A stretch of DNA of 64,000 nt from DATMNR01 sp963702765 (lineage in GTDB: Bacteria; Chloroflexota; Ktedonobacteria; Ktedonobacterales; Ktedonobacteraceae), in the NCBI GenBank assembly GCA_963702765.1, contig CAVPEB010000068.1, positions 1-64,000 on the forward strand, written 5' to 3'. Shown here in pieces: positions 1 to 10,608 of the stretch. Each line of letters begins with the position of its first letter. Position 1 is the first letter of the stretch. The notes below the pieces were generated by a model. The model did no database searches, had not been told where the DNA came from, and was given only the letters and a program-made list of their open reading frames with translations. The translations under genes were made by a program, and so were the position numbers.

Positions 1-154
1 CAAGTTTATTAAAGCCATATATTGTGCGACTTTAAGCAAACAGACGGTTTTTCGTGTGATAGCGGAGTACCTGGATGTGCTTTTGCAAGTTGTACAAGTA
101 TATGGTTATAATTTGAAAAGGCTCGGATGTTTGGGAATCACTTGAGAATAAGTA

Positions 155-1039
155 ATGATAAAGGAACGTCATATTCGTTGTATTCTTTTCGATCTCGGTA
201 GTACACTCTGGACCACTGTAGATAAAGCCGAATGGCTGAGTTTGGAGGAGACTTCCAATCTCGTTGCAGTAGAAACGCTTCTTCGCTTTACGAACGATAA
301 AGAGTTTTCCTCGATGGAAGCACATACACTGGGTACGCTTCTACGAAAAGCAGTCGAGAAACAGATACGTTTTGGGGCGAGGCAGAATCCTGGATACGAA
401 CCAGATTTTGTGCTTGCGACAATTGAAGCTCTCCATCAACTTGGTATATCGAATGCAAACCATGCACTTGGTGAGGACATATATGAAGCATTACGCATTC
501 GTATACCCAATTCGCGCGTACTCTTTGATGACACGTTTTCTACATTAGCAGCATTGAAACAGCGCGGTTATATTCTAGGGGTGGTGACAAATCGTCATTA
601 TGGAGGGCCGCCCTTCCATGAAGATCTTCAGACAATGGGTTTGCTCGACTATTTTGCATATGAGCCTATGGCCATTTCCGCAGATTTGGGGATTCGCAAA
701 CCAAATCCCGATATTTTTATGCATGCCTTGAACAGGTTGAGCGTGCAACCAGAAGAAGCTGCTATGGTAGGGGATTCACTGAAAGCTGATATTCTCGGAG
801 CAAAGATGCTGAATATTGTCTCGATTTGGAAACCTAAAGCTTCATTGGTTGAGGAAGCGAGAGTAGCTTGGATGGCATCAATTCGAGCATCTGAGAATGA
901 GAGCGTAGCAGACTTCACAGATGATCACTTGCTTACGTACGTCCACAATCGTGATGCCCTAAAACTTCAGCAGTTTCACTTTGATTTGAAACCAGATTTT
1001 ATCATTAAAAATCTTCAAGATTTGCTTACAATTTTCTAA
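155..1039 (+). CDS. HAD-superfamily hydrolase
   Basis: Probable cytosolic phosphatase of the haloacid dehalogenase superfamily, 294 residues. Seen: motif I FDLGSTLW near residue 13, where the second Asp of the usual DxD is Gly; motif II VVTN near residue 148; motif III Lys in RKPNPDIF; and motif IV VGDSLKADILGA with the two metal-binding acids. An alpha-helical cap lies between motifs I and II. Members with DxG in motif I are common in this family, so activity is plausible but may be weak or of another kind. It is a lone plus-strand gene facing the long minus-strand VWA locus. The ATG start has only a weak ribosome site. The substrate cannot be told. Confidence 0.85.
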   Translation: MIKERHIRCILFDLGSTLWTTVDKAEWLSLEETSNLVAVETLLRFTNDKEFSSMEAHTLGTLLRKAVEKQIRFGARQNPGYEPDFVLATIEALHQLGISNANHALGEDIYEALRIRIPNSRVLFDDTFSTLAALKQRGYILGVVTNRHYGGPPFHEDLQTMGLLDYFAYEPMAISADLGIRKPNPDIFMHALNRLSVQPEEAAMVGDSLKADILGAKMLNIVSIWKPKASLVEEARVAWMASIRASENESVADFTDDHLLTYVHNRDALKLQQFHFDLKPDFIIKNLQDLLTIF

Positions 1040-1298
1040 ATCAGTTACCTTCGAAAAAACAGAACTTGACTGATCCTGCTATTACTCTTCCTCTGTTTTT
1101 GTGATTGATGCGTTTACGCTTTGCCTCTAAGAGTTTTTCTGTCATTGAGACTTCCTGTTGCTTCTTTGTATCTGGAGTTGCGGATCTGGTCGCTGATTTC
1201 GTTGTGGTATTGGCAACTTTGAGTTTGCTGTTTGAGGCGCGTCTTTTACGATCCTCTCGGATGGGAACGTATCGTATGCCAGGACGAGATTGTCTGGG

Positions 1299-3921
1299 CT
1301 ATTCTTCGCTCGTGTCGCACTTGCGCAATCCAAGGTGGGAGAGTAGCCAGTGATAGCCAACGACGAGAAATTCCAGGCTTGAAAGACGGCGTAAGGCGAT
1401 ATCGACAGGGAGTAGAAGTGCTGCTATTGCGAAGAGCCAGAAAACGATGGAATATGGCGTATACACTGGTGGCAAATTATTGGAAAATGCGGAGGCAGTG
1501 TCGTCTGGGCTGAGTACACTTCCATTACCCTCATGGGCCAGTTGATTGAGAAAGTTAGTATCAGTGCCAGTAGTGGCAAATTCGGGTGAATAGGGTACCA
1601 CAAGTCCAGTCGTGGTAGTCAATTGGCCGGGTAGGCCTGTAGAAGCGTTGTTTCGTGACTGCCATGTTACTCGCAACAGGTAGGCACCCACCTGTGAAGT
1701 GGGGAAAGTGCCTTCCCAACGTTCAGGTGCGGTGGGTTGCAAGATCATTGTCTGTTGCGATAGATCAGGAGCAATGATTTTGACCTGCACTTGTTGCTGA
1801 TTTACTGAACCTGATATGGTTGAAGTTTGAGGAGGGATATCGACGATGATGTGTCCATTCCCTGCGACTATTTCACTGTTCACAATGAGCTGGTTGTTGG
1901 GTGTCGCTATTGTCCACGTGACAAGATTGGCCCACCAACGGGCGGCGTCACTCCATTGCAGCCAGTTTGCAGTCCAGAGTCCGAGAGCATCACTTGTCCA
2001 GGCAACAACGCGGCCGAGGCCATACTGCCAGACAGCCAGCACGGGATCATCGAGTTGACTGGCGAGTACAATTTGAGCCGCAGCTTTAGGAGTGGTCGCA
2101 ACGTAGCCTGTTAATTGAGGAAAGGGACTTAAGCCTGTCAAAATAGGGTGAGGTGTGATAATCAGCTGGAACAAAGGGTTCTTCTATGAATGCTCTTCTA
2201 GCAGCTTGTTTTGTCTCATTTAGCAAAATTTGTGGTATAACGTTTGGGTTATCGGCCTGGTAAAATCGTCCTTTGCCCCATTCCGCGATCTGTTGCATCA
2301 TTGTCAAATCGTCGTATGAACCAATATTTGTTCCGACAACTGATACCGAGATATGTTCGCCTGTCATTTTGAGAACTTGTTTTTGATAACTGTCTGTAGC
2401 ATCACCATCACCGAGGAGAATCACGTGTTTGATTTTTGCGTCTGATTGCAATAAAGCTGTTTCCGCAGCAATTAAATCTGGCATATAACTTGGAGGATCA
2501 TTAGGATTTATTTTGTCGATAGCCTGATCGATAGTTGTTTTGTCTGTGACATGTTGTAAAGGAATTTCGAGTTTACCATAAGCTGCGGAAACTCCTATGT
2601 AATCACGTGGTGTTAAGAGATTTATAACGCCTTTGGCAGCCTCTTTTGAGATATTTACGGCAGTATTCTCCTCTAAACTTTCGATGATGAGAACAACGGC
2701 GATGGAGGGAGTATCTTTATGCTGTGGAATTTGCATGCTCACCGGCAATGTTTCTTCCAGGGGAGTGTTGGTATAGCCCCCGACACCATAACTATTCTCA
2801 CCTCCACTAACGACAAGTCCTCGTCCAAGATCACGCACATACGACTGCAATACCTGCATGCGAGTTGTACCCAGGTCAACTGCGGGGACATCCGCCAGCA
2901 CAACTGCATCGTAGTTAACTAACCCGTCGAGAGTTGTTGGTACATCGATCGGAACACCAACGTTGACGTCAATGTGAGTAGCTTGCAATGCACTTACGAT
3001 GTTGTGTCCTGCTCCAGGACTGCCTTCGATGACAAGCACATGTGGTGGCCCTTGTACATTGACGAAGACTGCTGCTTGATTATTCTGGCTAATGGTATCT
3101 TGTGGAGCATCCATAGTGATACGGTAGGTATGGAAGCCTGTTGGAGGAGCGTTTAACGTGAATGTAACTTCTTGTTCTCCACCATTTAGTTGAAGTGATT
3201 GCTGTAGTAATATCGTCTGGTCAAGGTACAGATGTAGCGTAACACGCTGAGCTACGGAACTAAAGAAGCGGGCGTGTAAAAGAAAACGCTCGTTGGTATG
3301 CAAAATAGAGGGTGCGTTGAGATCGTCAATACGTGCTTCTGGACCATTCACTGTAGGAAGAGGAACAACGTCGAGTCTGATACCTTCCTGTTGCAAAAGT
3401 TGCGCTTCTGGTAAGGCGTCTTCCAGGTTCTGTTGACCATCACTTAAAAGTACAATGCGTTTCTGGCTATCCTGCGGAAGGATAGCTGCTGCAAGCCTTA
3501 GTCCAGCGGCCAGATCGGTATAGTTTGTGTCAGGTGTGGATTCGAACTGAGAAAAGTCGATCTGTGTCCTGACTGATTGCTCAACCAGTGCATTACGACC
3601 TACAGCTACAATGCCTACCTGGTCCTCTGGCCTTTTATGCTGAATCGCATCATTGATCCATTGTTCCATAAAAGCTTGTTGAGGTGTTGTGCTGGCTGAG
3701 ATATCGCCAACAAAAACTACAGCCTGTCTTGAGATTGGCACGGATACAGTTGCGCCTGCCAGAGCTGTGACGATTAAGATAAAAAGTGCCAACCGGGATG
3801 CAAGTATCCAGTAGCGTTGCGATCTGGGGAAAGGCAGAGACATACGTTGCCAGGTTAGTAGCACCAGTATGCCAATTGGGATTAAGAGCAGGAGCAGTAA
3901 GGGTTGCTCAAAACTTACCAT
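1299..3921 (-). CDS. VWA-domain membrane protein with C-terminal GATase-like region, frameshifted
   Basis: One gene of about 874 codons, now split in two frames. The upstream part (3921 to 2086) has two N-terminal membrane segments (residues 4-22 and 36-58), then a VWA domain with an intact MIDAS (DISAS near residue 74) and a second, GATase-like or VWA-like half (VVSGGENSYGVGGY). The downstream part (2174 to 1299) carries the family's C-terminal half (VAWTSDALGLWTANW) and a last membrane helix near the end. The frame changes near 2165-2172: EEPFVP in one frame continues as LIITPHPILTGL in the other. It is the last gene of the MoxR/DUF58/VWA locus and its start overlaps the stop of the VWA gene before it, so translation is probably coupled. 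The break is a single-base indel, either an error or a recent mutation. Function is inferred only as cell-envelope or complex assembly. Confidence 0.85.
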
Positions 3922-5957
3922 TGCTTCTCCCTTTCGACTGTTGCCTGTTTTTCAAACGTTTTCTTGCCTTGTTGATACCTTTCCGTACAGATCTCCACTG
4001 AGTTTCTGCCCGATTCTGTAGAGTAGCGAATACAGTGTGCTGTGAGGAGATGATTACCAGGACGTGCCTGTTGGAGAGGATTTGGGCGCTTCAGACCCTG
4101 AACGCTATGTTTCGTATAACTACGGCTGAATAGCCACCATTCTGCGCAAAGAACCAGAAGTAGAAAGGCAGCAATCCAGGGCCAAATCTCTCGTAACACA
4201 TGCGGTACAGCAGAGTTTCCAGCATCAAATAATGTGCTTTGAGATATGGGAAGTCGAGCCGAAGGTGTCAGACGAGATTGCAATGGATCGAAGAGATTCA
4301 CGGCGAAAGCACCATGAAGTTCCTGTTTCTGCGTAATTTGGGTTACAGAATAGATGCCAATCTTATTAGTATTATTAAAGGCTGTCACAGGAAATGGAGG
4401 AGCGACAGTAACAGTTTGCTGATCTGGTCCAGTGATTGTAATACGTTCCGCGCCTGGCCATGCTTGAATTGTGACAGGCGTATCGGGTGCAACTTGAGCA
4501 TTGCCAGAGACTGGAAGAGGCAAAAACCAGTTGACAAGATTATACATAAGAATAGGGAAAGTTGGTTGTAAAGGCAGGTCAGAGTCATGCAGATCGAAAC
4601 TCAGCACGCCAATGCGCCTGTTATCTTGCTCCCCGGCAATCAACAATGGAGTTTCAGGGGTCACAATGATTGGTTGCATCCACGCTGCTGGCGTAAGTTG
4701 ATGACTCTTGCGCACTACATGAATGCTGCTAAGATCGACCTGATTAAGCAAATTTTGATTATCGCTGCCTTCACTGATATGGCTAATACTTATTTCAGCG
4801 CCAGACTTGCCGAATACGCTCGAATCCGTTGGTGGATTGACGAAGAATAAAGCTCCTGAGGGGAGATTTGAGGGTACAAAACCATCGAATACTGTTAAGT
4901 CAAAATTCCCTACATTTGTATATTTGGCAGGAGTCGTCTCGTATAGGTCTATATTTGGCTGTAGACGTAGCGACGCTTCGAGAAAACTATTGCCTTTCGT
5001 GACCAAAAGCACTCTACCATGCATTGATCCTCCTGCAATAGCCCATGCATCGTGGTCGATAGTCATGGCATCTTGAGTGATGATGCGTGCATGTAAAAAG
5101 CGAGTTGTGGGTGGTAGTGGACCCCATTGGAGCGCTCCACTGGCTCCAGCCGCCAAAATTGCAGTTTGGACGCCCACCAAATTACCATCAGCATATAACT
5201 CAACCGGGATTGATCGCTGCTGTTGACTATAATTCGCAATTTGTGCCAGAGCAACAAGTTTACCCTGAATAGTTTGTGAAGCGAGAGCCAGTAAAGCAGC
5301 GTTGGGAGCATCTGTGCCAATTTGCAGGTAACGCACAGGAAAAGCGGATACGAGTGTTTGATCTGGTGGTAAAACATGCCCATCACCAATGACTAAAATC
5401 TGCGCGTCGGTGTGCCCAGCTGCTAGAGAAGTTGCAAGCGAAAGAGCCTGTTCAAGATCAGCATCCTGATTTGTGACTTTTGCACGCTGTAGGGCTGAAG
5501 TAAGCTGGCTCTTATCCGAGGAAAACGCAACCAAGACTTGCGGTGTTTTTGCCATAGTGATAAGCGAAAGCTGATCGCTTGGACCAAGCCCGTCAATCAA
5601 ATTTGAGATTTCGCTCCTAGCTGCCTCAAATCGACTGGGAGAAACATCAGTAGCTTGCATACTGGCTGATGCCTGCAAGATGATTATGGTGTTGCCACCG
5701 ATAGGACTGCTTATAAAGGTGGCTGGGCGAGCGAGTACGAGTACGATCACTATAGCTGCGAGTATTTGCAGGAGAAGTAATGCTGTGATGCGTAGTTTCT
5801 GCCAGGGACGGCTTGCTTGTAGATCTTGCGATGCCTGTTGCCAGAGCATTGTGCTACTCACGACTCGCTCTTGCCGTTTAGGGCGCATGAAATAGAGCAA
5901 GAAGATGATTGGTATAATGATACCGAAGGCAAGAGCAGCAGGAAGCAGCAGGCTCAT
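3915..5957 (-). CDS. BatA-like VWA membrane protein with degenerate MIDAS
   Basis: 680-residue membrane protein of the BatA/aerotolerance type. Seen: N-terminal helix (residues 5-22), second helix (about 58-80), a VWA fold beginning IIILQASASM, and a last helix near residue 590 (WPWIAAFLLLVLCAEWW) followed by a basic cytosolic tail of about 70 residues. The MIDAS, normally DxSxS, reads QASAS, so the first metal-ligand Asp is lost and metal binding is doubtful, unlike in the next gene. Start ATG at 5957. Its end overlaps the next VWA gene by a few bases. In related loci such proteins work with MoxR and DUF58 partners at the membrane. The exact role here is unknown. Confidence 0.85.
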   Translation of the reverse strand: MSLLLPAALAFGIIIPIIFLLYFMRPKRQERVVSSTMLWQQASQDLQASRPWQKLRITALLLLQILAAIVIVLVLARPATFISSPIGGNTIIILQASASMQATDVSPSRFEAARSEISNLIDGLGPSDQLSLITMAKTPQVLVAFSSDKSQLTSALQRAKVTNQDADLEQALSLATSLAAGHTDAQILVIGDGHVLPPDQTLVSAFPVRYLQIGTDAPNAALLALASQTIQGKLVALAQIANYSQQQRSIPVELYADGNLVGVQTAILAAGASGALQWGPLPPTTRFLHARIITQDAMTIDHDAWAIAGGSMHGRVLLVTKGNSFLEASLRLQPNIDLYETTPAKYTNVGNFDLTVFDGFVPSNLPSGALFFVNPPTDSSVFGKSGAEISISHISEGSDNQNLLNQVDLSSIHVVRKSHQLTPAAWMQPIIVTPETPLLIAGEQDNRRIGVLSFDLHDSDLPLQPTFPILMYNLVNWFLPLPVSGNAQVAPDTPVTIQAWPGAERITITGPDQQTVTVAPPFPVTAFNNTNKIGIYSVTQITQKQELHGAFAVNLFDPLQSRLTPSARLPISQSTLFDAGNSAVPHVLREIWPWIAAFLLLVLCAEWWLFSRSYTKHSVQGLKRPNPLQQARPGNHLLTAHCIRYSTESGRNSVEICTERYQQGKKTFEKQATVEREKQW

Positions 5958-6020
5958 ATTACACCACCTGCCCAGGAGAGTAGATTTTCAATTGTGTTGG
6001 AGGTATGGATCTGTATGTTC

Positions 6021-6920
6021 TCACTTGACTATTTCTACCTGTCTTAGCAGTCGTTGTACAACGTCTATAAGATCTGTATCGCTGGGGATCATCGCATATG
6101 TCATGGCTTGAGCATGGGCAAATGATGCTAAATCCTGCATAAATACAAGAAGCCGTTGCTGGTAAGCTTGTAGTACAGCAGGCGTTCCACTTATTTCTAC
6201 GTTGCTAGAACCCTCGCTATCACGGAGTTGCCAATCACCCTGTATATCTGGCTCAATCTCTTCTGGGGAGAGAATTTGTAACAGCGCTACTTCTTGACGC
6301 AATTGACGCACTGAGCGTAACCCGATTTGATATCCACCTGCTGTCAGAAAGTCTGAGATCACGATAGTGAGTCCCGGGCTGTTCACTACTCTACCAAGAT
6401 CATAGAGCGAGCGGTTTAAATCGGTTGGGCCGGAATCTGGTAGATGACTTAGAAACTCACCGATTGTCCATAAAGCATGTTTGCCGCTACCAACACGACG
6501 GTAGGCCGCCAGTCGATCTGTGAGCGCCCCGACTATGACCGCATCTTCACATTTTAATGCGATATATGATAAAGCGGCAGCTATTGAAGAAGCCAGTGAA
6601 GCTTTTGAAGGCTTTCCATGATACATAGAGTTGGAGCAATCTAACAAGATCGTGACTGTGAGGTTTTCCTCTGCTTCAAAGACGCGCAGGAAAATCCTTT
6701 CAAGGCGCGCATACGCTCTCCAGTCGATACGGCGAAAGTCATCGCCTGGAGCATAGCGACGATAATCTGCAAACTCCATTGAAGTGCCAGCCAGGGGCGA
6801 CCTTCGCCGTCCTGGCCGCCCGGTCGCCATTGATTTGCGTGCGATGAGTGCCAGCGTATCCAGACGTTGCAAAGTGTTGGCATCAAGAGGGAAGCGTGCT
6901 AGACTACTTTCGTTAGCCAT
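6021..6920 (-). CDS. DUF58 (VWA-like) protein
   Basis: 299 residues. Seen: the DUF58 signature FRRIDWRAYARLERIFLRVF around residues 61-80, preceded by EFADYRRYAPGDD, and a VWA-type MIDAS DCSNS at about 93-97. No membrane segment. DUF58 proteins are nearly always encoded next to MoxR AAA ATPases and are thought to be their substrate or adaptor in assembling metal-dependent or envelope complexes; that role is inferred from family context. It lies 19 bases after the MoxR gene and 63 before the BatA-like gene, so almost surely in one transcript. Confidence 0.9.
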   Translation of the reverse strand: MANESSLARFPLDANTLQRLDTLALIARKSMATGRPGRRRSPLAGTSMEFADYRRYAPGDDFRRIDWRAYARLERIFLRVFEAEENLTVTILLDCSNSMYHGKPSKASLASSIAAALSYIALKCEDAVIVGALTDRLAAYRRVGSGKHALWTIGEFLSHLPDSGPTDLNRSLYDLGRVVNSPGLTIVISDFLTAGGYQIGLRSVRQLRQEVALLQILSPEEIEPDIQGDWQLRDSEGSSNVEISGTPAVLQAYQQRLLVFMQDLASFAHAQAMTYAMIPSDTDLIDVVQRLLRQVEIVK

Positions 6921-6939
6921 TTAAATATCCTCTTCCCGG

Positions 6940-8067
6940 TTATGTAGTTAAGATCTCTTCAACAATGATTTCGATCAAATCCTCCGCGGTTATGCCATCA
7001 GCCAGGCCATCGAAGTTGAGTATAATACGATGGCGAAGTGAAGGAAAAACAACGTTTTGCAGGTCTTCAAGCGAAACGTTATAACGACCTTCAAGCAGGG
7101 CACGAACTTTAGCCGTCAAAATGAGCGCCTGTAGACCACGGGGACTGGCTCCATAGCGAACGTATTTGCGAACAGGATCAGGCGCATCCTCCTGGTCCGG
7201 GTGAGTTGCCAACAACAGGCGAACTGCATACCCTTTGACATGTGTAGCTACAGGAACAGCTCGTGCGGTCTTTATCAAGTGTAACAATTGTTCGCCAGAA
7301 GCAACCTGTTTGGCCTGAAGAGTTTGCAATCCAACGGTCGAATCGATAATTTGCAGCAAATCCTTTGCACTTGGGAAACGAACGAGAACTTTGAGTAAGA
7401 AACGATCGAGCTGGGCTTCAGGTAGAGGGTATGTACCCTCCATTTCCAGTGGATTCTGGGTAGCCAGTACAAAAAATGGATTGGGCAATGGACGGGTTGC
7501 GTCTCCTACACTGACAGTGTGTTCTTGCATGCCCTCAAGGAGCGCTGATTGCGTTTTAGGCGTTGCCCGATTTATCTCGTCAGCTAGTACAATATTTGCG
7601 AAGATAGGACCCGGTTGAAAACTGAAGGCACGCCTGCTTCCCGCTGATTGATGGTCTGATTGTTCAGTGACAATAGTCGTTCCTACAATATCAGCAGGCA
7701 TCAAATCAGGTGTAAATTGAATACGCGCGAATTTCAACTCCAGCGCATCAGAAAGGGTACGTACGAGCAACGTTTTGCCCAGACCTGGCACGCCTTCAAG
7801 CAGCACATGACCACCAGCGAAAAGAGCCAGCATTAATTCACGGATAACTCGTTCCTGGCCTACAACAATTGAACAGAGTTCATTCTCCAATTGCTTAGCG
7901 ATGTGCATGAACATCTCGATATCGGCCTCACCCGGTTGCTCTGTTTCTGTTGTATTCTCCATAATTGAGACGTCACTAGCAATGTGCTTATCGAGTGCTT
8001 CAAGCTGTGTTTCATTTGATGTCTCAGCGTCGGTTTGAGGTGAAGTGCTTTCACTCTTATGTGCCAT
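6940..8067 (-). CDS. MoxR-family AAA+ ATPase
   Basis: 375-residue AAA+ chaperone ATPase. Seen: Walker A GVPGLGKT at residues 92-99, Walker B VLADEINRA, sensor ATQNPLEMEGTYPLPEAQ with the family arginine finger in LDRF, and the C-terminal lid domain. It carries an extra acidic, low-complexity N-terminus of about 50 residues before the family core. MoxR proteins remodel VWA or DUF58 partners, often for metal insertion. Here both partner types follow directly, which supports the same use. Start ATG at 8067 with a GGAAGC-like site. Confidence 0.93.
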   Translation of the reverse strand: MAHKSESTSPQTDAETSNETQLEALDKHIASDVSIMENTTETEQPGEADIEMFMHIAKQLENELCSIVVGQERVIRELMLALFAGGHVLLEGVPGLGKTLLVRTLSDALELKFARIQFTPDLMPADIVGTTIVTEQSDHQSAGSRRAFSFQPGPIFANIVLADEINRATPKTQSALLEGMQEHTVSVGDATRPLPNPFFVLATQNPLEMEGTYPLPEAQLDRFLLKVLVRFPSAKDLLQIIDSTVGLQTLQAKQVASGEQLLHLIKTARAVPVATHVKGYAVRLLLATHPDQEDAPDPVRKYVRYGASPRGLQALILTAKVRALLEGRYNVSLEDLQNVVFPSLRHRIILNFDGLADGITAEDLIEIIVEEILTT

Positions 8068-8127
8068 GTTTTAATGCTTCCTTTCATTCAGATGAGTGTG
8101 TAGCAGCGTTTCTGAATGCAGTAAATA

Positions 8128-9667
8128 TTATTGTCGCCCTTCTAATGAGTTGAAGTAATCTTGAATAAGATTTTTCATATCAGGAGGAATGTCACTATTC
8201 TGAATGGCATCGTGGGCCATTTGTGCATACTGAGCAATAACTCTGGAGTACGGTACAGAATTTCCGGATTGCACTGTGCCAGTGCTACCATCTACGCTGA
8301 TATTGCTTGTTCCAGAGCCAACCTGACCAGGCACGAATACCTGTTCATTTTTGCCAGAATTGTTATTGGTATTGTTCTGCCCACTTTGACCACTTATACC
8401 TTGTCCCTGACCGGGAGCAATCGTTTGTCCTGGATTCTTTCCCTGACCAGGGGTTTGGTTTTGGTTGCCAGATTGACTGGTACTGCTATCGGTTGATATA
8501 GCAAGCGCATTAGCAGCATTTTGAAGAGATTGCGATGCTTGATCGATGCTTTTATTCGTTGCAGTATTCGCACTATCCTGACTTGCAGCGGACTCCAGTG
8601 TTTTTGATGCGTCCGAAACCTCGCTGGGATTATCGTCGGCGACAGCTTTTGCGAGCTGATGTAAAGCAGAACTTAATTGAGAATTATTCTGACTCTGGCT
8701 ACTAGCTCGTTCGATTTGCTGGGCAAGCTGTGCGCGCTGAGCAGGAGTCATATTCGCTATTTGTGAAGTAAGATTCTGCAATGAACAATTCAGGGCTTTA
8801 CTATCTCCTGAAGCAAGGGCTTTACCTGTATTGCTCAAATTAGCATTGGAGCTATCTTGGAGTAATGCACTGGCATTTGCGTCGTGCCTGCGCTTTTTGA
8901 ATTGCCTGTGGATCCCGCAATTGGTTAAGCTGTGATTGTGCCTGAGCAAGACCTTGTTGGGCTTGTTCCTGACTACTGGATTGTTGCAACCGAGCCAGGG
9001 CATCACGTAGAATTTTATCGATTAAGGCACGTTCTTGTGCTGAAATCGTTGCCTGGTTATCGATCACCAATCTTGTTTGATTGATAACAGAGATCTGTCT
9101 ATTTAAGCGGGCCTGAAGGGCTGCTTGTTGTTGAAGGAATGTATTCATTGGATTGGGAACCAAAATGAGTACAACAATCACAATAGCAGCTATACCAAAA
9201 AGAAGCAGTCTAATTCTTCCTGGTCGCAGCGATATCGTAGCTGTAGGTGCATGTTTTTTCAATTGTCGAAGCGCATCACGGCGTTGCAAAACTGATATAG
9301 GTGTGGAGTCATCGCGAAGTTCCAGAGCTGTGCTTATGCGGTCTTGTAATGTGAGTTGAGTATCGATGTAGTTGGCGCTGCGTGCAAAGGAGGGGCGATA
9401 CCATAAGGCGGCGCCAAAAGCGCAGAACAAAATTCCTATCGCGATTCCAATTGACCAGTATGGTGCAGTAGGCCAGGGAATGAAGCGTGAAATAAGCAAG
9501 AAAAAGCACACGCATATCATGCTTATGATCACACCATATTCTATCCAACCTAGTATCTGTTGGATCCATAGTCTTCGGCGCCATGGGTGTAGGTTTTCGA
9601 TAAACCTTTCACCTTCATTCTCATCAGGAGCTATTGTTGGGTGGCGAGAAGGTGCATTGGCTACCAT
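8128..9667 (-). CDS. Membrane protein with Gln/Ser/Gly-rich tail, frameshifted
   Basis: A single gene of about 513 codons in two frames. The first part (9667 to about 8880) has a cytosolic N-terminus, membrane segments near residues 38-58, 65-88 and 152-172, and a long coiled-coil-like helix rich in Gln and Ala. The second part (about 8885 to 8128) continues as ANASALLQDSSNANLSNTGK and becomes low-complexity, rich in Gln, Asn, Ser and Gly (GQGKNPGQ, GQGQG), ending in a short ordered piece. The frames join around 8878-8886, where QKAQAR in one frame runs into DANASALLQD in the other. It sits between the ABC-2 permease and moxR in the same transcript. I do not know the family; it resembles the DUF4175-like or tail-anchored partners of MoxR loci. 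Confidence 0.75.
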
Positions 9668-9729
9668 TATTATCTAACCTTTCAATTCTTCATGCTTGAG
9701 CATATAAGAGCTTGATGGGATGGTTAGCA

Positions 9730-10608
9730 CTACGATTGTTCAAATTTCTTGCCCTGATATCGAAACCGGGGAAGAAAGCGACCAACGGGGTCGGGCTTTA
9801 CAAATACCATACTAAGAAGGAACAGTATGATAGATACCACCAGGCTCACCAGGGTAAAAGCTACCCAGGGCGAAATATGTACGCGAAACACATAAAAGTT
9901 GCTTGTTTCGCTTAGCCCACTGCTTACTACACTATTGAGCGCTGAAATAGGATTCCATGCATTCAACCATTGAATCCAGATATACCAGCGAGAATTACTG
10001 GGTATCGAACTTCCTAGGGTAAGAATAGATATTACAGGATATGCAAATAACCAGAAGGCACAAAATGTGTATGCTACAGCAGTTGAAGCTGTAGGACGAT
10101 GGATAAGCGTAGAGCAACAAAGACTTAGGGTGCCTACAACTATAGCGGTCATGATAAAAATAACCAGCGTGATGAGAACTTGCAATGGAGAGACACCACC
10201 AAAAAAGAAGACAAGACTGAAGAGTGGAATAGATGCGGCGATCAGCAATAACACATTGACTAACCCCGCGATTAGTTTCCCTGCTAACAGGGAGAAAGCA
10301 GAAAGTTTAGAACATAAAAGTAGGTCGAATGTTTGCCGTTCCTTCTCACCATTGATAGCTGTCGCGGTAAAAGCTGGCGCAATGAATACGATCAGAAAGA
10401 GTTGTATGAATGAAAGTAGGGCGTAGAGTTGCGCTCCAATCTGGCTAAGCAGGTAGCCCTGATAGCCACCGCTGAAGACATTTGCTCTTTGAAGGAATCC
10501 AAAGCCGAGTAAACCCATTACCAGCAAGTAAATAATAATAAGCCAGACGAAACGCTCGCGACGCAGGCGCAGGCGAAGTTCTTTGGTGAGTAAAGCTGCA
10601 AAAGTCAT
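9730..10608 (-). CDS. ABC-2 type transporter permease
   Basis: 292 residues with six hydrophobic segments and the ABC-2 permease pattern (N-terminal KELRLRLRRERF before the first helix, then the FTATAINGEKERQTFDLLLCS coupling-helix region, shown here in part). This is the membrane half of an exporter whose ATPase is the upstream gene; the two overlap by 4 bases (10605-10608), a classic coupled pair. Such pairs (Gld-like or NosF/Y-like) commonly stand beside MoxR/VWA genes. The substrate is unknown. Confident as to family. Confidence 0.88.
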   Translation of the reverse strand: MTFAALLTKELRLRLRRERFVWLIIIYLLVMGLLGFGFLQRANVFSGGYQGYLLSQIGAQLYALLSFIQLFLIVFIAPAFTATAINGEKERQTFDLLLCSKLSAFSLLAGKLIAGLVNVLLLIAASIPLFSLVFFFGGVSPLQVLITLVIFIMTAIVVGTLSLCCSTLIHRPTASTAVAYTFCAFWLFAYPVISILTLGSSIPSNSRWYIWIQWLNAWNPISALNSVVSSGLSETSNFYVFRVHISPWVAFTLVSLVVSIILFLLSMVFVKPDPVGRFLPRFRYQGKKFEQS

